Position numbers and translations under genes: made by a program
Notes under the pieces: model-generated
Seen by the model: the letters and a program-made list of their open reading frames with translations, nothing else
What the model was told of the DNA's origin: nothing
Database searches by the model: none
Part shown: positions 51,969-60,173 of the stretch, piece by piece
Numbering within the stretch: position 1 is the stretch's first letter
Layout of the letters: each line of letters begins with the position of its first letter
Assembly: GCF_030219325.1 (NCBI RefSeq)
Contig: NZ_CP126625.1
Location: forward strand, 3,026,857 to 3,090,856
DNA from: Geothrix sp.
GTDB taxonomy: Bacteria; Acidobacteriota; Holophagae; Holophagales; Holophagaceae
DNA length: 64,000 nt
Reading direction: 5' to 3'

Positions 51969-53510
51969 CTATAGGTTTCGGAAGCGCTCCGGCTCCAATC
52001 CGTACTTCTGAACCTTGTAGTTCAGGATGCGCTCCGTGGTCTGCAGCAGCCGGGCGGCACGGGAGCGGTTGCCCCGGGCGGACTTCAGGGCGTCCTGCAG
52101 CAGGTCCCGCTCGAAGGCGGCCACAGCCTCCCCCAGACCCGTGCCCGGCAGGGTCCCGGAGACCTCCGCTGTCTGCAGGGAGGGGGGCAGATGGTGGGCG
52201 TGGATCACGCCGCCTTCGCAGACGAGGACGGCCCGCTCGATGGCGTTCTCCAGTTCGCGCACGTTGCCGGGCCAGTGGTAGGCCGCCAGCATGTCGATGG
52301 CCGAGGTGGAGATGCGGCGCACGTCCTTGCCCTGGGCCGCCGCGACCTTCTCCACGAAGTGGTCCGCCAGCAGCAGGATGTCCGCCTGGCGCTCCCGGAG
52401 CGGCGGCATGAACACCTCGAAGACCTGCAGGCGGTAGTAGAGATCCTCGCGGAAGGTCCCGGCCTTCACGGCGGCTTCCAGGTCCCGGTGCGTGGCGGCG
52501 AGGAGCCGCACGTCCACCTTCACGGGGCTCACCCCGCCCAGCCGCTCGAACTCCCGCTCCTGCAGCACCCGCAGCAGCTTCACCTGGGTGGCCGGGGACA
52601 GCTCCCCCACCTCGTCCAGGAACAGCGTGCCGCCATGGGCCAGCTCGAAGCGGCCCTTCTTCTGGTGCCTCGCGTCCGTGAAGGCGCCGGGCTCGTAGCC
52701 GAAGAGCTCCGACTCGATGAGGTTCTCCGGCAGGGCCCCGCAGCTCACCTTGATGAAGGGTTTCTCAGCCCGGGGCGAGTTGTAGTGCAGGGCATGGGCC
52801 ACCAGCTCCTTGCCCGTGCCGGACTCGCCCCGGATGAGCACCGTGGTGCTGCTGGGCGCGGCCTGGGCCACGGCCTCGTAGACCCGCTGCATGGCGTGGC
52901 TGTGCCCGATGAGGTGGCGCAGGTCGTAGCGCTCACGCAGCTCCAGGCGCAGCTGCTGGTTCTCCTCCACCAGCCGCTGCCGGTCGGCGGCCACCAGCCG
53001 GGCCACCTTCATGGCCAGGCCCACCATGGAGGCGGCGATCTGCAGCAGCTTGGTGTCCCGGTCGAAGTCGCGGTGCCGGTCGTAGGGCACCGTGAGGCAG
53101 AGGGTCCCCGCCGTCTTCTGGTCCAGGAAGATGGGCACGCAGAAGAAGGAGAGCTCGGTCTTCTTGCGCTTCTGCTCCCGGAGCACGCCCGTGCGGTCCA
53201 GAAACAGGGGCTCCTGGCTGGCCTGGGGCAGCACCACGGCCTTGCCGCTCACCAGCACCCGCCCGTTGATGCCCTCCCCCGCCTTGTAGTGGGCTCGCTC
53301 TGCCGCCTGCCTGGACAGGCCCCGGGCCGCCTCGATGCGCAGCCCCCGGCCCTCCTCGTCCGCCAGGAGGATGGCCCCGTTCAGGGCCCCGAAGGCCTCC
53401 GACAGGATCTCCAGGGCCCGGGGCAGCGCCGAGCGAATGTCCGAGGCGGCCAGGGCGTGGCTGAGCTCCAGCAGGGGCGAAAGAAGAAGGGCGTCCTCCG
53501 AGGGGTTCAT
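51969..53510 (-). CDS. Sigma-54-dependent transcriptional regulator, NifA-like (GAF-AAA+-Fis)
   Basis: 513 residues. An N-terminal GAF-like sensory domain (about 15-170; [17 protein letters not shown]) is followed by the AAA+ domain with Walker A GESGTGKE, the sigma-54 loop GAFTDA (usual GAFTGA) and Walker [11 protein letters not shown]-terminal Fis-type HTH closes the protein ([26 protein letters not shown] in parts). The layout matches NifA and related activators. It probably activates the downstream small protein-porin-Amt-PII operon. Its own promoter contains the paired dyads. Confidence 0.9.
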   Translation of the reverse strand: MNPSEDALLLSPLLELSHALAASDIRSALPRALEILSEAFGALNGAILLADEEGRGLRIEAARGLSRQAAERAHYKAGEGINGRVLVSGKAVVLPQASQEPLFLDRTGVLREQKRKKTELSFFCVPIFLDQKTAGTLCLTVPYDRHRDFDRDTKLLQIAASMVGLAMKVARLVAADRQRLVEENQQLRLELRERYDLRHLIGHSHAMQRVYEAVAQAAPSSTTVLIRGESGTGKELVAHALHYNSPRAEKPFIKVSCGALPENLIESELFGYEPGAFTDARHQKKGRFELAHGGTLFLDEVGELSPATQVKLLRVLQEREFERLGGVSPVKVDVRLLAATHRDLEAAVKAGTFREDLYYRLQVFEVFMPPLRERQADILLLADHFVEKVAAAQGKDVRRISTSAIDMLAAYHWPGNVRELENAIERAVLVCEGGVIHAHHLPPSLQTAEVSGTLPGTGLGEAVAAFERDLLQDALKSARGNRSRAARLLQTTERILNYKVQKYGLEPERFRNL

Positions 53511-53531
53511 GGGGGCTCCGGGGGCATCTTT

Positions 53532-53573
53532 TACAAAATTGTATCAAATAAATATTGCTTCGACAATTTTGTA
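53532..53573. promoter_or_regulatory. Paired TACA-N4-TGTA dyads overlapping the regulator promoter
   Basis: TACA-AAAT-TGTA (53532-53543) and GACA-ATTT-TGTA (53562-53573) are two dyads with centres 30 bp apart, the same spacing as the pair at 51923-51964. On the minus strand TTGTCG and TACAAT, 17 bases apart, form a sigma-70-like promoter whose -35 and -10 lie inside the two dyads, 22 bases before the start codon. Binding would block it, suggesting autorepression. The divergent aroF leader begins 57 bases away. Confidence 0.65.
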
Positions 53574-53629
53574 TGATGGTTGAAATCCATCTCGCCTTGC
53601 TTCAGGATGAGTCACCCCCTGGAAGCCCC

Positions 53630-53704
53630 ATGTCCCACCGGTTTACCTATCCCTATTGGAGCCCCCGCGCGGATCGCGCGTGGCGCGGCCAGGGTCCTTC
53701 CTAA
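53630..53704 (+). CDS. Aromatic amino-acid leader peptide of the DAHP synthase gene
   Basis: A 24-codon frame, ATG to TAA, opening MSHRFTYPYW and with a second Trp at position 18: Phe5, Tyr7, Tyr9, Trp10 and Trp18. GGAAG lies five bases before the ATG. It is followed 23 bases later by an intrinsic terminator and then the DAHP synthase gene. Five aromatic codons in so short a peptide are not expected by chance in GC-rich DNA. Attenuation by ribosome stalling at Phe/Tyr/Trp codons is inferred. Confidence 0.75.
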   Translation: MSHRFTYPYWSPRADRAWRGQGPS

Positions 53705-53757
53705 ACTCCGGAATCCCCCACCGACCACCCCGATCCTCCCAAGGGATCGGGGTTTTT
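53671..53757 (+). promoter_or_regulatory. Attenuator: antiterminator candidate and intrinsic terminator
   Basis: The terminator is CCCCGATCC (53728-53736), a 7-base loop, GGATCGGGG (53744-53752) and TTTTT (53753-53757). The leader carries GGATCG at 53671-53676, just after the aromatic codons, which can pair with CGATCC of the 5' arm and so prevent the terminator. GCGCG-GAT-CGCGC at 53667-53679 could act as a pause hairpin. This fits the leader-peptide model; pairing energies were not computed. Confidence 0.7.
53728..53757 (+). terminator. Intrinsic terminator in the aroF leader
   Basis: Nine-base-pair perfect stem, 7-base loop and five Ts. It lies 24 bases before the DAHP synthase ATG, so it precedes rather than follows a gene, which points to attenuation. 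Confidence 0.85.
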
Positions 53758-53780
53758 CGTTTCCTAGGAAAGCCGCGACC

Positions 53781-54848
53781 ATGACCCACCAGGCCCTCGA
53801 AAACCTCAACATCGACGCCTTCGACCGGATGCCCTCGCCGGGCGAGGTCCACGCGGCTCTGCCCGTGCCGGATGCCGTCGCCGAGACCGTGGCCATCGGC
53901 CGACGCGACCTCCAGCGCATCCTGGCCCGGGAGGACCCCCGCCTCATGGTGGTGGTGGGCCCCTGCAGCATCCACGATCCCTTGGCCGGGCTGGACTACG
54001 CCCGGCGGCTGAAGGTCCTGGCCGACGAGGTCGCGGATACCCTGCTGCTGGTCATGCGGGTCTATTTCGAGAAGCCCCGCACCTCCACGGGCTGGAAGGG
54101 CTTCGTCAACGACCCCCGCATGGACGATTCCTTCCACATCGAGGAGGGGGTCCGGAAAGCCCGGGAGTTCCTGCTCCGCATCGGCGAGCTGGGCCTGCCC
54201 GCCGGCACCGAGGCCCTCGACCCCATCACGCCCCAGTACCTGGGCGACCTCATTGCCTGGACCGCCATCGGGGCCCGGACTTCCGAGTCCCAGACCCACC
54301 GGGAGATGTCCAGCGGCCTCTCCACCCCCGTGGGTTTCAAGAACGCCACGGACGGCGACCTGGGCGCGGCCGTGAACGGCATCCTTTCCGCTTCCCATCC
54401 CCACAGCTTCCTGGGCATCAACGACCAGGGCCAGGCCGCCATCGTGCGCACCCGGGGCAATGCCCTGGGCCATCTGGTGCTGCGGGGCGGCAGCGGACGC
54501 CCCAACTACGACACCGTGAGCGTCTCGCTGGCCGAGGCCGCCCTGCGCAAGGCGGGCCTGGCCGAGAACATCGTGGTGGATTGCTCCCACGCCAACAGCC
54601 TTAAGAATCCGCGCCTGCAGCCCCTGGTGCTGCATGACTGCGCCCACCAGATCCGCCGGGGCAACCGTTCCATCATCGGCGTCATGGTCGAAAGCTTCAT
54701 CGAAGAAGGGAACCAACCCATCCCGGCGGACCTTTCCACCCTCAAGTACGGCTGCTCCGTCACCGACGCCTGCCTGGGCTGGGACGACACCGTGGCCATG
54801 TTGCGCGACACGCGGAACCTGCTGAAGGAGGTCCTGCCGAATCGCTGA
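53781..54848 (+). CDS. aroF: 3-deoxy-7-phosphoheptulonate synthase (DAHP synthase, class I)
   Basis: 355 residues. The first enzyme of the shikimate pathway, condensing PEP and erythrose-4-phosphate. Typical class I alpha (AroF/G/H) motifs: VVVGPCSIHD, MRVYFEKPRTSTGWKG, PAGTEALDPITPQY, ESQTHREMSSGLS, GFKNATDG, VDCSHANS and GVMVESFIEEGNQ. The Asn/Cys/His metal ligands are present. The isozyme (Phe, Tyr or Trp sensitive) is not told by sequence alone. The upstream leader peptide and terminator suggest it is controlled by aromatic amino-acid supply. Confidence 0.96.
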   Translation: MTHQALENLNIDAFDRMPSPGEVHAALPVPDAVAETVAIGRRDLQRILAREDPRLMVVVGPCSIHDPLAGLDYARRLKVLADEVADTLLLVMRVYFEKPRTSTGWKGFVNDPRMDDSFHIEEGVRKAREFLLRIGELGLPAGTEALDPITPQYLGDLIAWTAIGARTSESQTHREMSSGLSTPVGFKNATDGDLGAAVNGILSASHPHSFLGINDQGQAAIVRTRGNALGHLVLRGGSGRPNYDTVSVSLAEAALRKAGLAENIVVDCSHANSLKNPRLQPLVLHDCAHQIRRGNRSIIGVMVESFIEEGNQPIPADLSTLKYGCSVTDACLGWDDTVAMLRDTRNLLKEVLPNR

Positions 54849-54861
54849 ACCCCAAGGAGCC

Positions 54862-55251
54862 TCAGCTCACCGGGCCGTAGAACTGCACGATATGGGCCTC
54901 CACCCGGTCCGCCGCTGCCTGGGGCTGGCCCTGGCGGATCGCCTCGTAGATGCCGTGGTGGTCGGCGCGCAGCCGGGTCGTGACGGCAGGCAGGTCCAGC
55001 ACCGCCCGGAGCGAGGCTAACAACCGGGGGCGCTGGGCCTCGCGCAAGGCGATGGTGAGCTCGGCCGCCAGCAGGTTGCCGGTGGCGCGGGCGATGGCCC
55101 CATGGAAGGCCGAGTCGAGTTCGTTGAAGGTACTGGCGTCCGGGCCCGACCATGTCGATCCGGAAAGGTGCCAGCCCAGCCCGACCTCACCCACACCATC
55201 CTGGCCGGGGCGACTGGAGAGCACCCTGGTGGATGGGATGGCCATGAACAA
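54862..55251 (-). pseudogene. Truncated GntR-type regulator (FCD domain only)
   Basis: 129 codons. The C-terminal part (FNELDSAFHGAIARATGN, HHGIYEAIRQGQPQAAADRVEAHI) matches the FCD ligand domain of FadR-subfamily GntR regulators, including its metal-ligand Asp and His residues. The N-terminal winged helix is missing; the first 40 residues match nothing I know. It lies 12 bases downstream of the PPIase-TRAP fusion. It looks like a remnant of a deleted regulator, possibly of a TRAP transport locus. Confidence 0.6.
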
Positions 55252-55263
55252 CGCTGGCCATAG

Positions 55264-56871
55264 TCAGCGGCTGTTGCTGGACTTTCCCCAGGAGCTATTG
55301 CGGGACTTCTCCCAGGATTCGTAGATCTTCTTGAACTCCGGGTTTTTCGCCGCCTCCTCGGCATAGAGCCTTTGTGCGGCGGCACGGGCGCCATCCATCA
55401 CATCAGCTGGGTACGTCCTAATATTGGTTTCTGGTACTGCCAGTCGTTTGAATCCGGCCGGGTCGAGGCGGTCGCCCTGGGCCGCGGGAGTGGCGTCAAC
55501 CTCGGCACAGGCCTTTTCGAAGGCTGCCCGATAGGTCTCGGAGAGTGATTCCCAGGCCCTGAGGTTCACGTAGAAGGTGAGGTACGTACTCGATTCCATC
55601 CAGCCCTGGTGGTAGTAGTACTTCGCCACTTTGGCCAGCCCTCGCGGGTCTCCATCCGCGCCGGAGCCGGGCCACTCGGCGGCATCCAGGGTCCCGCGTT
55701 CCAGCGCCGCTACCACCTCGTTGGGTGGGAAGCTCTGGGGGGCTGCCCCCAAGGCCGCGAACACCTGGGCGCCAAGCCCCTGGATGTTGACCCGCAGGCC
55801 CTTGAGGTCCTTCAGTGAATGGATTTCTTTGCGGGACCAGATCCCCTTCCGGGGCCCGGCGCTGCCGCCTGGGAAGCTGATGAGCCCATAAGGGCGATAG
55901 AACTCCCGCATGAGGCCAAGACCGCCTCCGCCCCTCATCCAGGCCTTGTGTCGTCGCTCGCTCAGGCCAAAGGGCAGGGCCGAATCGAAGGCAAAGGCGG
56001 CATTCCTGCTGACGAAGAGGTCGGCGACCACGTGTCCCGCCTCGACCCCCTTCTCCCGGCCCACCTCGTCAACCAGCCTCCGGGCTGGGAACAGGCTGCC
56101 GCCATCGAGGGCTGAGATCTGGAATCCCCCATCCGTCAACTCACCCACCCGCTTGCAGAGTTGTTCGGTCAGCTGGAACGATCCATGGGGGGTCTTCAGG
56201 AAACTCGACACCAGCCGCCACCTGACGCGCACCGGCCCGGTTCCTGCGCGTTCGCTGGGCCTCGGTACCGCCACAGGGGTGGCCGTTCCTGGAGTGAGCA
56301 ACTCCGCCCGTTCGATCATGACCGGCGAGAGGGGCACGTCCGAATGCGGGCCGACCCTGCCCGTGGGAACGGTCCGGATGGCATCGACGACCTCCATCCC
56401 ATCGATGACGCGGCCGAATACCGCGTAGCCGCCATTGCGTCCGGGGGGATCCAGCATCGGGTTGTCCCGCACGTTGATGAAGAACTGTGCCGTGGCCGAA
56501 TCGGGATCATTGGTCCGGGCCATGGCCAGAGTGCCGCGGCGATTGGAGAGCCCATTCCCAGATTCGTTTCGAATGGGCGGCCCGGTCGGTTTTTCCTTCA
56601 TCTGCTCGGAAAAGCCGCCGCCCTGGATCATGAATCCTGGCATCACGCGATGGAACTGGGTGCCGTCATAGTGGCCGGACCGGACATAGCCAAGAAAGTT
56701 GGCGGTGGAGAGGGGGGCCTTCTGGGCATCGAGCTCGACGACGATGACACCCATGGAGGTCGAGAGCCTGACCCTCGGCTGCTGCGGATCGCCCTCGGCT
56801 CCGACGCCCCCCAGGCACCCGGCGCAGGCGAAAGCGCCAAGCAGGAACCATCGAAGCGCGCGTCTCAGCAT
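55264..56871 (-). CDS. Cyclophilin PPIase fused to a TRAP-type DctP substrate-binding domain
   Basis: 535 residues. A lipoprotein-like signal ends at ACAGC. A cyclophilin domain follows (about 30-195: [46 protein letters not shown]). After a short linker comes a DctP-like TRAP binding domain (about 215-520) with [54 protein letters not shown] and the KYYYHQGW segment typical of the family. No dctQ or dctM permease gene is nearby. The fusion is unexpected. It may be a binding protein tethered to a chaperone, or the result of a rearrangement. Confidence 0.82.
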   Translation of the reverse strand: MLRRALRWFLLGAFACAGCLGGVGAEGDPQQPRVRLSTSMGVIVVELDAQKAPLSTANFLGYVRSGHYDGTQFHRVMPGFMIQGGGFSEQMKEKPTGPPIRNESGNGLSNRRGTLAMARTNDPDSATAQFFINVRDNPMLDPPGRNGGYAVFGRVIDGMEVVDAIRTVPTGRVGPHSDVPLSPVMIERAELLTPGTATPVAVPRPSERAGTGPVRVRWRLVSSFLKTPHGSFQLTEQLCKRVGELTDGGFQISALDGGSLFPARRLVDEVGREKGVEAGHVVADLFVSRNAAFAFDSALPFGLSERRHKAWMRGGGGLGLMREFYRPYGLISFPGGSAGPRKGIWSRKEIHSLKDLKGLRVNIQGLGAQVFAALGAAPQSFPPNEVVAALERGTLDAAEWPGSGADGDPRGLAKVAKYYYHQGWMESSTYLTFYVNLRAWESLSETYRAAFEKACAEVDATPAAQGDRLDPAGFKRLAVPETNIRTYPADVMDGARAAAQRLYAEEAAKNPEFKKIYESWEKSRNSSWGKSSNSR

Positions 56872-57005
56872 GGGGACCGCCTTTCACCGCCGTTGGGACC
56901 GGATTCACTGTGCCTTGCCTGGTGCGTCCACAAGATCGGGAGCCCAGTTGGACGAATTTCCTCGTGGTTGTCGGAACACCCGAGATTGGCCACCACCATG
57001 CGCCA

Positions 57006-57043
57006 GGGCCAGGCTCGGGTCAAGGTCGACCCGAGCCTGGCCC
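57006..57043 (-). terminator. 15-bp perfect hairpin downstream of the EMO-like gene
   Basis: GGGCCAGGCTCGGGT and ACCCGAGCCTGGCCC form a 15-bp perfect stem with an 8-base loop, 20 bases after the stop of the Fe-S oxidoreductase gene. It is strong but has no T-run. It is probably an RNA-end hairpin. The rest of the 191-base gap (56872-57062) holds nothing recognised. Confidence 0.6.
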
Positions 57044-57062
57044 CACGTGAATCGGCTTCGTC

Positions 57063-59099
57063 CTACTTCAGAGCCTTCGCCGCCAGCTCCAGCACGTCCG
57101 TCGTGGCCACGCCCTCGTGGTTGGTCTCGCCCGCCGCGTTATTCAGCATGACGTTGCAGAAGGGGCAGCCCACGGCGATGGTGGTGGCCTTGGTCTCCAG
57201 GGCCTGTTCGAAGCGCTCGTGGTTCACGCGCTTGCCCAGGTGCTCCTCCAGCCAGAAGCGTCCGCCACCCGCGCCGCAGCACATGGTGGCTTCGCCGTGC
57301 TTCTCCATCTCCGTGAGCTTCACGCCGGGGATGGCGTCGAGAATGGCGCGGGGCGCCTCCACCTGGCCGTTGATGCGGCTGAGGTAGCAGGGATCGTGGT
57401 AGGTGAGGTCCACATCCACGGTTTGTTCCATCTTCAGCTTGCCTTCGCCGATGAGCTTGGCCACCAGTTCGGTGCCGTGCACCACCTCGAAGTCACCGCC
57501 AAAGGCCGGGTACTCGTTCTTCAGAGTGTTGAGGCAGTGGGGACAGTTGGTGATGACCTTCTTGACGCCGTGACCCTTGAGCAGCTCCACGTTGGTTTCC
57601 GTGGCGGTCTGGAAGAGGTACTCGTTCCCCAGGCGCCGGGCGGATTCGCAGGTGCAGCTCTCCTCGGTGCCCAGGATGGCGAAGGAGACCTTGGCCGCCT
57701 TCAGCAGCTTCACCAGAGCCTGGGAGACCTTCTGCCCGGCGGCATCGTACGAACCCGCACAGCCCACCCAGAACAGATACTCGGCTTCGGGGTTGTCGGC
57801 GATGGTGGGCACTTCCAGTCCCTCGGCCCACTTGGCGCGGTCGGCCTGGGCCAGGTTCCAGGGGTTGCCCTGGCGCTCCATGCCCTTGAAAGCGACCTGG
57901 GCCTCCGCGGGGAAGTTGCTTTCTTCGAGGGTGAGGTAGCGGCGCATGCCGATGATCTTGTCCACGAAGCTGATCTGCAGGGGGCAGGCCCACTCGCAGT
58001 AGCCGCAGCTGGTGCAGGCCCAGATGGTGTCCTGGCTGATCCAGCCCTCCAGCTGCTCCTTGCTCCAGGGGGCCGCTTCCTCGTCGCGCTTCCAGTACGA
58101 GCCCTCAGGCACTGGGCCGCCGATGAGCAGGCGATCTTCGGGAACCGACTTGTCCTGGCCCATCTGGTCGAGGGGCGTGGCCTTCAGGTAGTCGCGCAGG
58201 TCGGTGCCAAAATCCTTCGGACGAAGGGGCTTGCCGGTGAGCGTCGTGGGGCAGTTCTCGAGGCAGCGGCCGCACTCCACGCAGGTGTAGAAGTCGAGCA
58301 TCTGCTTCCAGGTGAAGTCCTGGATCTTGTTGATGCCGAAGTGCTCGGCCTCCATGTCCATGGGCTTGAGGTTCTTGTTGGGCTCCAGCTCGCGGAAGTA
58401 GATGTTGAACAGCGACGTGAACACGTGGAAGTGCTTGGAGTAGGGCAGGAAGTTGGCGAAGAAGTAGAGGATCGCCAGGTGCAGCCACCACATGCTCTTG
58501 TAGAGCACCAGCAGGCCCGTGCCGCCCAGGGGCCGCAGCAGGTTGGCGATGAAGAGGCTCGCGGGCGCCCAGGTCTTCCAGGCGGGGTTGTGCAGCCAGA
58601 TGTAGGCGCCATCCGCCAGCAGGTCGGTGATCATCAGGCTGCCGATGAGGCTCAGGGTGGCCCAGGCGTCCCAGGAGTTCTCCAGGCGCCAGGGCTTCAC
58701 CACCAGGCGGCGCCAGGCGGCCAGGCCCAGGCCCAGGAGCACCAGCACCTCGAAGATGTCCTTCGTGAACTGGTACCCATACCCGAAGCGACCCAGGGCC
58801 TCGGTCATGTGGAAGGCCGGGAAGAGGCCCTCCACCACCAGGCCGATGGAGCGCAGGGCCAGGACGCAGAAGCCCCAGAAGATGAGGATGTGGTAGAAGC
58901 CCGCGTACTTGTCGCGCACCATGCGCTTCTGCATGATGGCCAGCGTGAACACGCCCTTCAGGCGCACCCAGGGCTGGTCGAAGCGGTTATCCGGCAGGCC
59001 CGCCTTCAGCGTGGCCAGCCGCTGGCGGATGGTCCAGGCGAAGAAACCGGCGGCACCCAGGGTCATGAGCCAGAACAGAGCGATTTCCAGGGCCTTCAT
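57063..59099 (-). CDS. Membrane Fe-S oxidoreductase, ETF:menaquinone oxidoreductase-like (CCG/NarI)
   Basis: 678 residues. An N-terminal NarI-like cytochrome b domain with about six helices and His residues (HILIFWGFCVLALRS, LHLAILYFFANFLPYSKHFHV in parts) is followed by two 4Fe-4S sites, CVECGRCLENCP and CTSCGYCEWACP. Two CCG domains come next (NCPHCLN, CYLSRINGQVE, MCCGAGGGRFW). This is the plan of the DUF224/EMO proteins that pass electrons from acyl-CoA dehydrogenases via ETF to menaquinone in anaerobes such as Geobacter. No etf genes are in the window. The function is inferred from architecture. Confidence 0.87.
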   Translation of the reverse strand: MKALEIALFWLMTLGAAGFFAWTIRQRLATLKAGLPDNRFDQPWVRLKGVFTLAIMQKRMVRDKYAGFYHILIFWGFCVLALRSIGLVVEGLFPAFHMTEALGRFGYGYQFTKDIFEVLVLLGLGLAAWRRLVVKPWRLENSWDAWATLSLIGSLMITDLLADGAYIWLHNPAWKTWAPASLFIANLLRPLGGTGLLVLYKSMWWLHLAILYFFANFLPYSKHFHVFTSLFNIYFRELEPNKNLKPMDMEAEHFGINKIQDFTWKQMLDFYTCVECGRCLENCPTTLTGKPLRPKDFGTDLRDYLKATPLDQMGQDKSVPEDRLLIGGPVPEGSYWKRDEEAAPWSKEQLEGWISQDTIWACTSCGYCEWACPLQISFVDKIIGMRRYLTLEESNFPAEAQVAFKGMERQGNPWNLAQADRAKWAEGLEVPTIADNPEAEYLFWVGCAGSYDAAGQKVSQALVKLLKAAKVSFAILGTEESCTCESARRLGNEYLFQTATETNVELLKGHGVKKVITNCPHCLNTLKNEYPAFGGDFEVVHGTELVAKLIGEGKLKMEQTVDVDLTYHDPCYLSRINGQVEAPRAILDAIPGVKLTEMEKHGEATMCCGAGGGRFWLEEHLGKRVNHERFEQALETKATTIAVGCPFCNVMLNNAAGETNHEGVATTDVLELAAKALK

Positions 59100-59132
59100 G
59101 GGCGACTCCTTGCGATGAGCGGTCTGTGCGGG

Positions 59133-59149
59133 CCCCGGCGTGGCCGGGG
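59133..59149. terminator. Small hairpin upstream of the EMO-like gene
   Basis: CCCCGGC-GTG-GCCGGGG gives a 7-bp stem with a 3-base loop, 34 bases before the EMO start codon on the minus strand. It may be in the 5' untranslated leader. Confidence 0.35.
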
Positions 59150-59164
59150 TCCTTCCATTGTCCC

Positions 59165-59243
59165 ACCTGGTTATCAGGTATGTGGTCGAAGGCCCAGTGT
59201 ACCGGTGGCCATGCGAAACTGAAGGCCCGACCTGGAGTCAGGT
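59165..59243. promoter_or_regulatory. Two ACCTG-N4/5-CAGGT dyads between divergent genes
   Basis: ACCTG-GTTAT-CAGGT (59165-59179) and ACCTG-GAGT-CAGGT (59230-59243) share identical arms, about 65 bp apart, in the 157-base region between the EMO-like gene and the TTG of the next gene. They are a plausible operator pair for a fatty-acid or redox regulator; no binding protein is known. Confidence 0.45.
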
Positions 59244-59256
59244 CCTGGAGCCCGAG

Positions 59257-59610
59257 TTGACCACGCCCCCCCCCCTTCATTTTGAAGCCGCGGTGACCCG
59301 CCCGCTGTCGGTGGTGTTCCGATCCGGCGAGGCCTGGGAGGGCCATGACTACACGGTGGAGGTGGTGACCGCGCGGCAGGGCCTGGACGGCTTCGACGTG
59401 GTGGTGGACTTCCGCGACCTGGAGGCGGCCCTGGACCGCAGCCTGGCCCCCCTGCAGGGACGGCTGCTCTCGGACCTGGGCCTGGATGGCCCCCTGGCCC
59501 TGGCCCGGCGCCTGCTGGCCGAACTCGCCCCCTTTGTCCCGGCCCCGGCCCGCCTCCGGGAGGTCGCGCTGACGGACGGGACGGGACGGCGGCTGGCGGT
59601 AAGGGCCTAG
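59257..59610 (+). CDS. Degenerate 6-pyruvoyl-tetrahydropterin-synthase/QueD-like protein
   Basis: 117 residues from a TTG with GGAG six bases upstream. It resembles QueD-type enzymes by FEAAVTRP, GHDYTVEVVTA and FDVVVDFRDLEAALD. The zinc histidines are mostly gone: FSAAH reads FEAAV and HGHNY reads EGHDY, so catalysis is doubtful. A run of ten C (59266-59275) lies within the first codons and could cause frame slippage or mis-sequencing. A later start (GTG near 59296) would avoid the tract. Confidence 0.55.
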   Translation: MTTPPPLHFEAAVTRPLSVVFRSGEAWEGHDYTVEVVTARQGLDGFDVVVDFRDLEAALDRSLAPLQGRLLSDLGLDGPLALARRLLAELAPFVPAPARLREVALTDGTGRRLAVRA

Positions 59611-59616
59611 ACCCCC

Positions 59617-60048
59617 ATGCGCCCCTGGATCCCCCTGGCCGCGGTGGTCCTTGCCGTATCGCCGCTGGCTGTCGTGCATCCGGTTCGCGTGGCGGGGCGG
59701 AGCATGGAACCGGCGCTGAGGGATGACGACCTGCGCTGGGCGCTGAGGGCCTGGATCAGCCATGCCCCGAGACGCGGCGAAGTGTGGATCGTGGCGGGTC
59801 CAACGGGTTCGTCCGCGAAGCGCGTCATCGGTCTGCCGGGCGAAGCGGTCACCTGGCGGGGTCCCGATGTCTGGATCGACGGCCAGCGCCTCGACGAACC
59901 CTGGGTGACCCATCCCGAGCGCTCCGGCCAGGGCACCCTGACCTGTGGAGCGGGCTTCCTGGTTCTCGGCGACAACCGGCCCGAGAGCCAGGATGGACGG
60001 CGCTGGGGCCCACTCCCGCCCACGGCGATGCAGGGGCGGATCCTCTAA
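59617..60048 (+). CDS. Short signal peptidase I-like protein (S26 family)
   Basis: 143 residues. An N-terminal hydrophobic helix is followed by GRSMEPAL with the catalytic Ser, KRVIGLPGE with the catalytic Lys, and LGDNRPESQDGR, the conserved SPase I box. It is shorter than E. coli LepB (324 residues) but within the range of small S26 peptidases. It is only six bases after the preceding stop, so likely cotranscribed. The substrate may be general Sec preproteins or a special set. Confidence 0.85.
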   Translation: MRPWIPLAAVVLAVSPLAVVHPVRVAGRSMEPALRDDDLRWALRAWISHAPRRGEVWIVAGPTGSSAKRVIGLPGEAVTWRGPDVWIDGQRLDEPWVTHPERSGQGTLTCGAGFLVLGDNRPESQDGRRWGPLPPTAMQGRIL

Positions 60049-60101
60049 GAGCGTCCTCCCTCCAAGAGTCTTGAAATGAAAAAACAGCTATTTCGTGAGA
60101 A

Positions 60102-60130
60102 TTGAATTAATTTTTCTCGGCTGTGATACG
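60102..60130 (+). promoter_or_regulatory. Putative sigma-70 promoter upstream of the DUF1579 gene
   Basis: TTGAAT (60102-60107), 17-base spacer, GATACG (60125-60130) with TGT just before it (extended -10). It lies in an AT-rich patch in the gap before the gene. Moderate match only. Confidence 0.35.
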
Positions 60131-60173
60131 GTATTCCTCCGCTCGTTCCCGAGCATCTTGTAGGAGGCCGATC

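Noticed and set aside
53580-53780. Extension of aroF upstream to 53580
   Set aside because: It would run through the leader peptide and terminator in a different frame; DAHP synthases begin near MTHQALENLNID-like positions.
59133-59243. FadR-type operator reading of the ACCTG dyads
   Set aside because: The half-sites do not match the CTGGT/ACCAG pattern I recall for FadR closely enough to name the protein.
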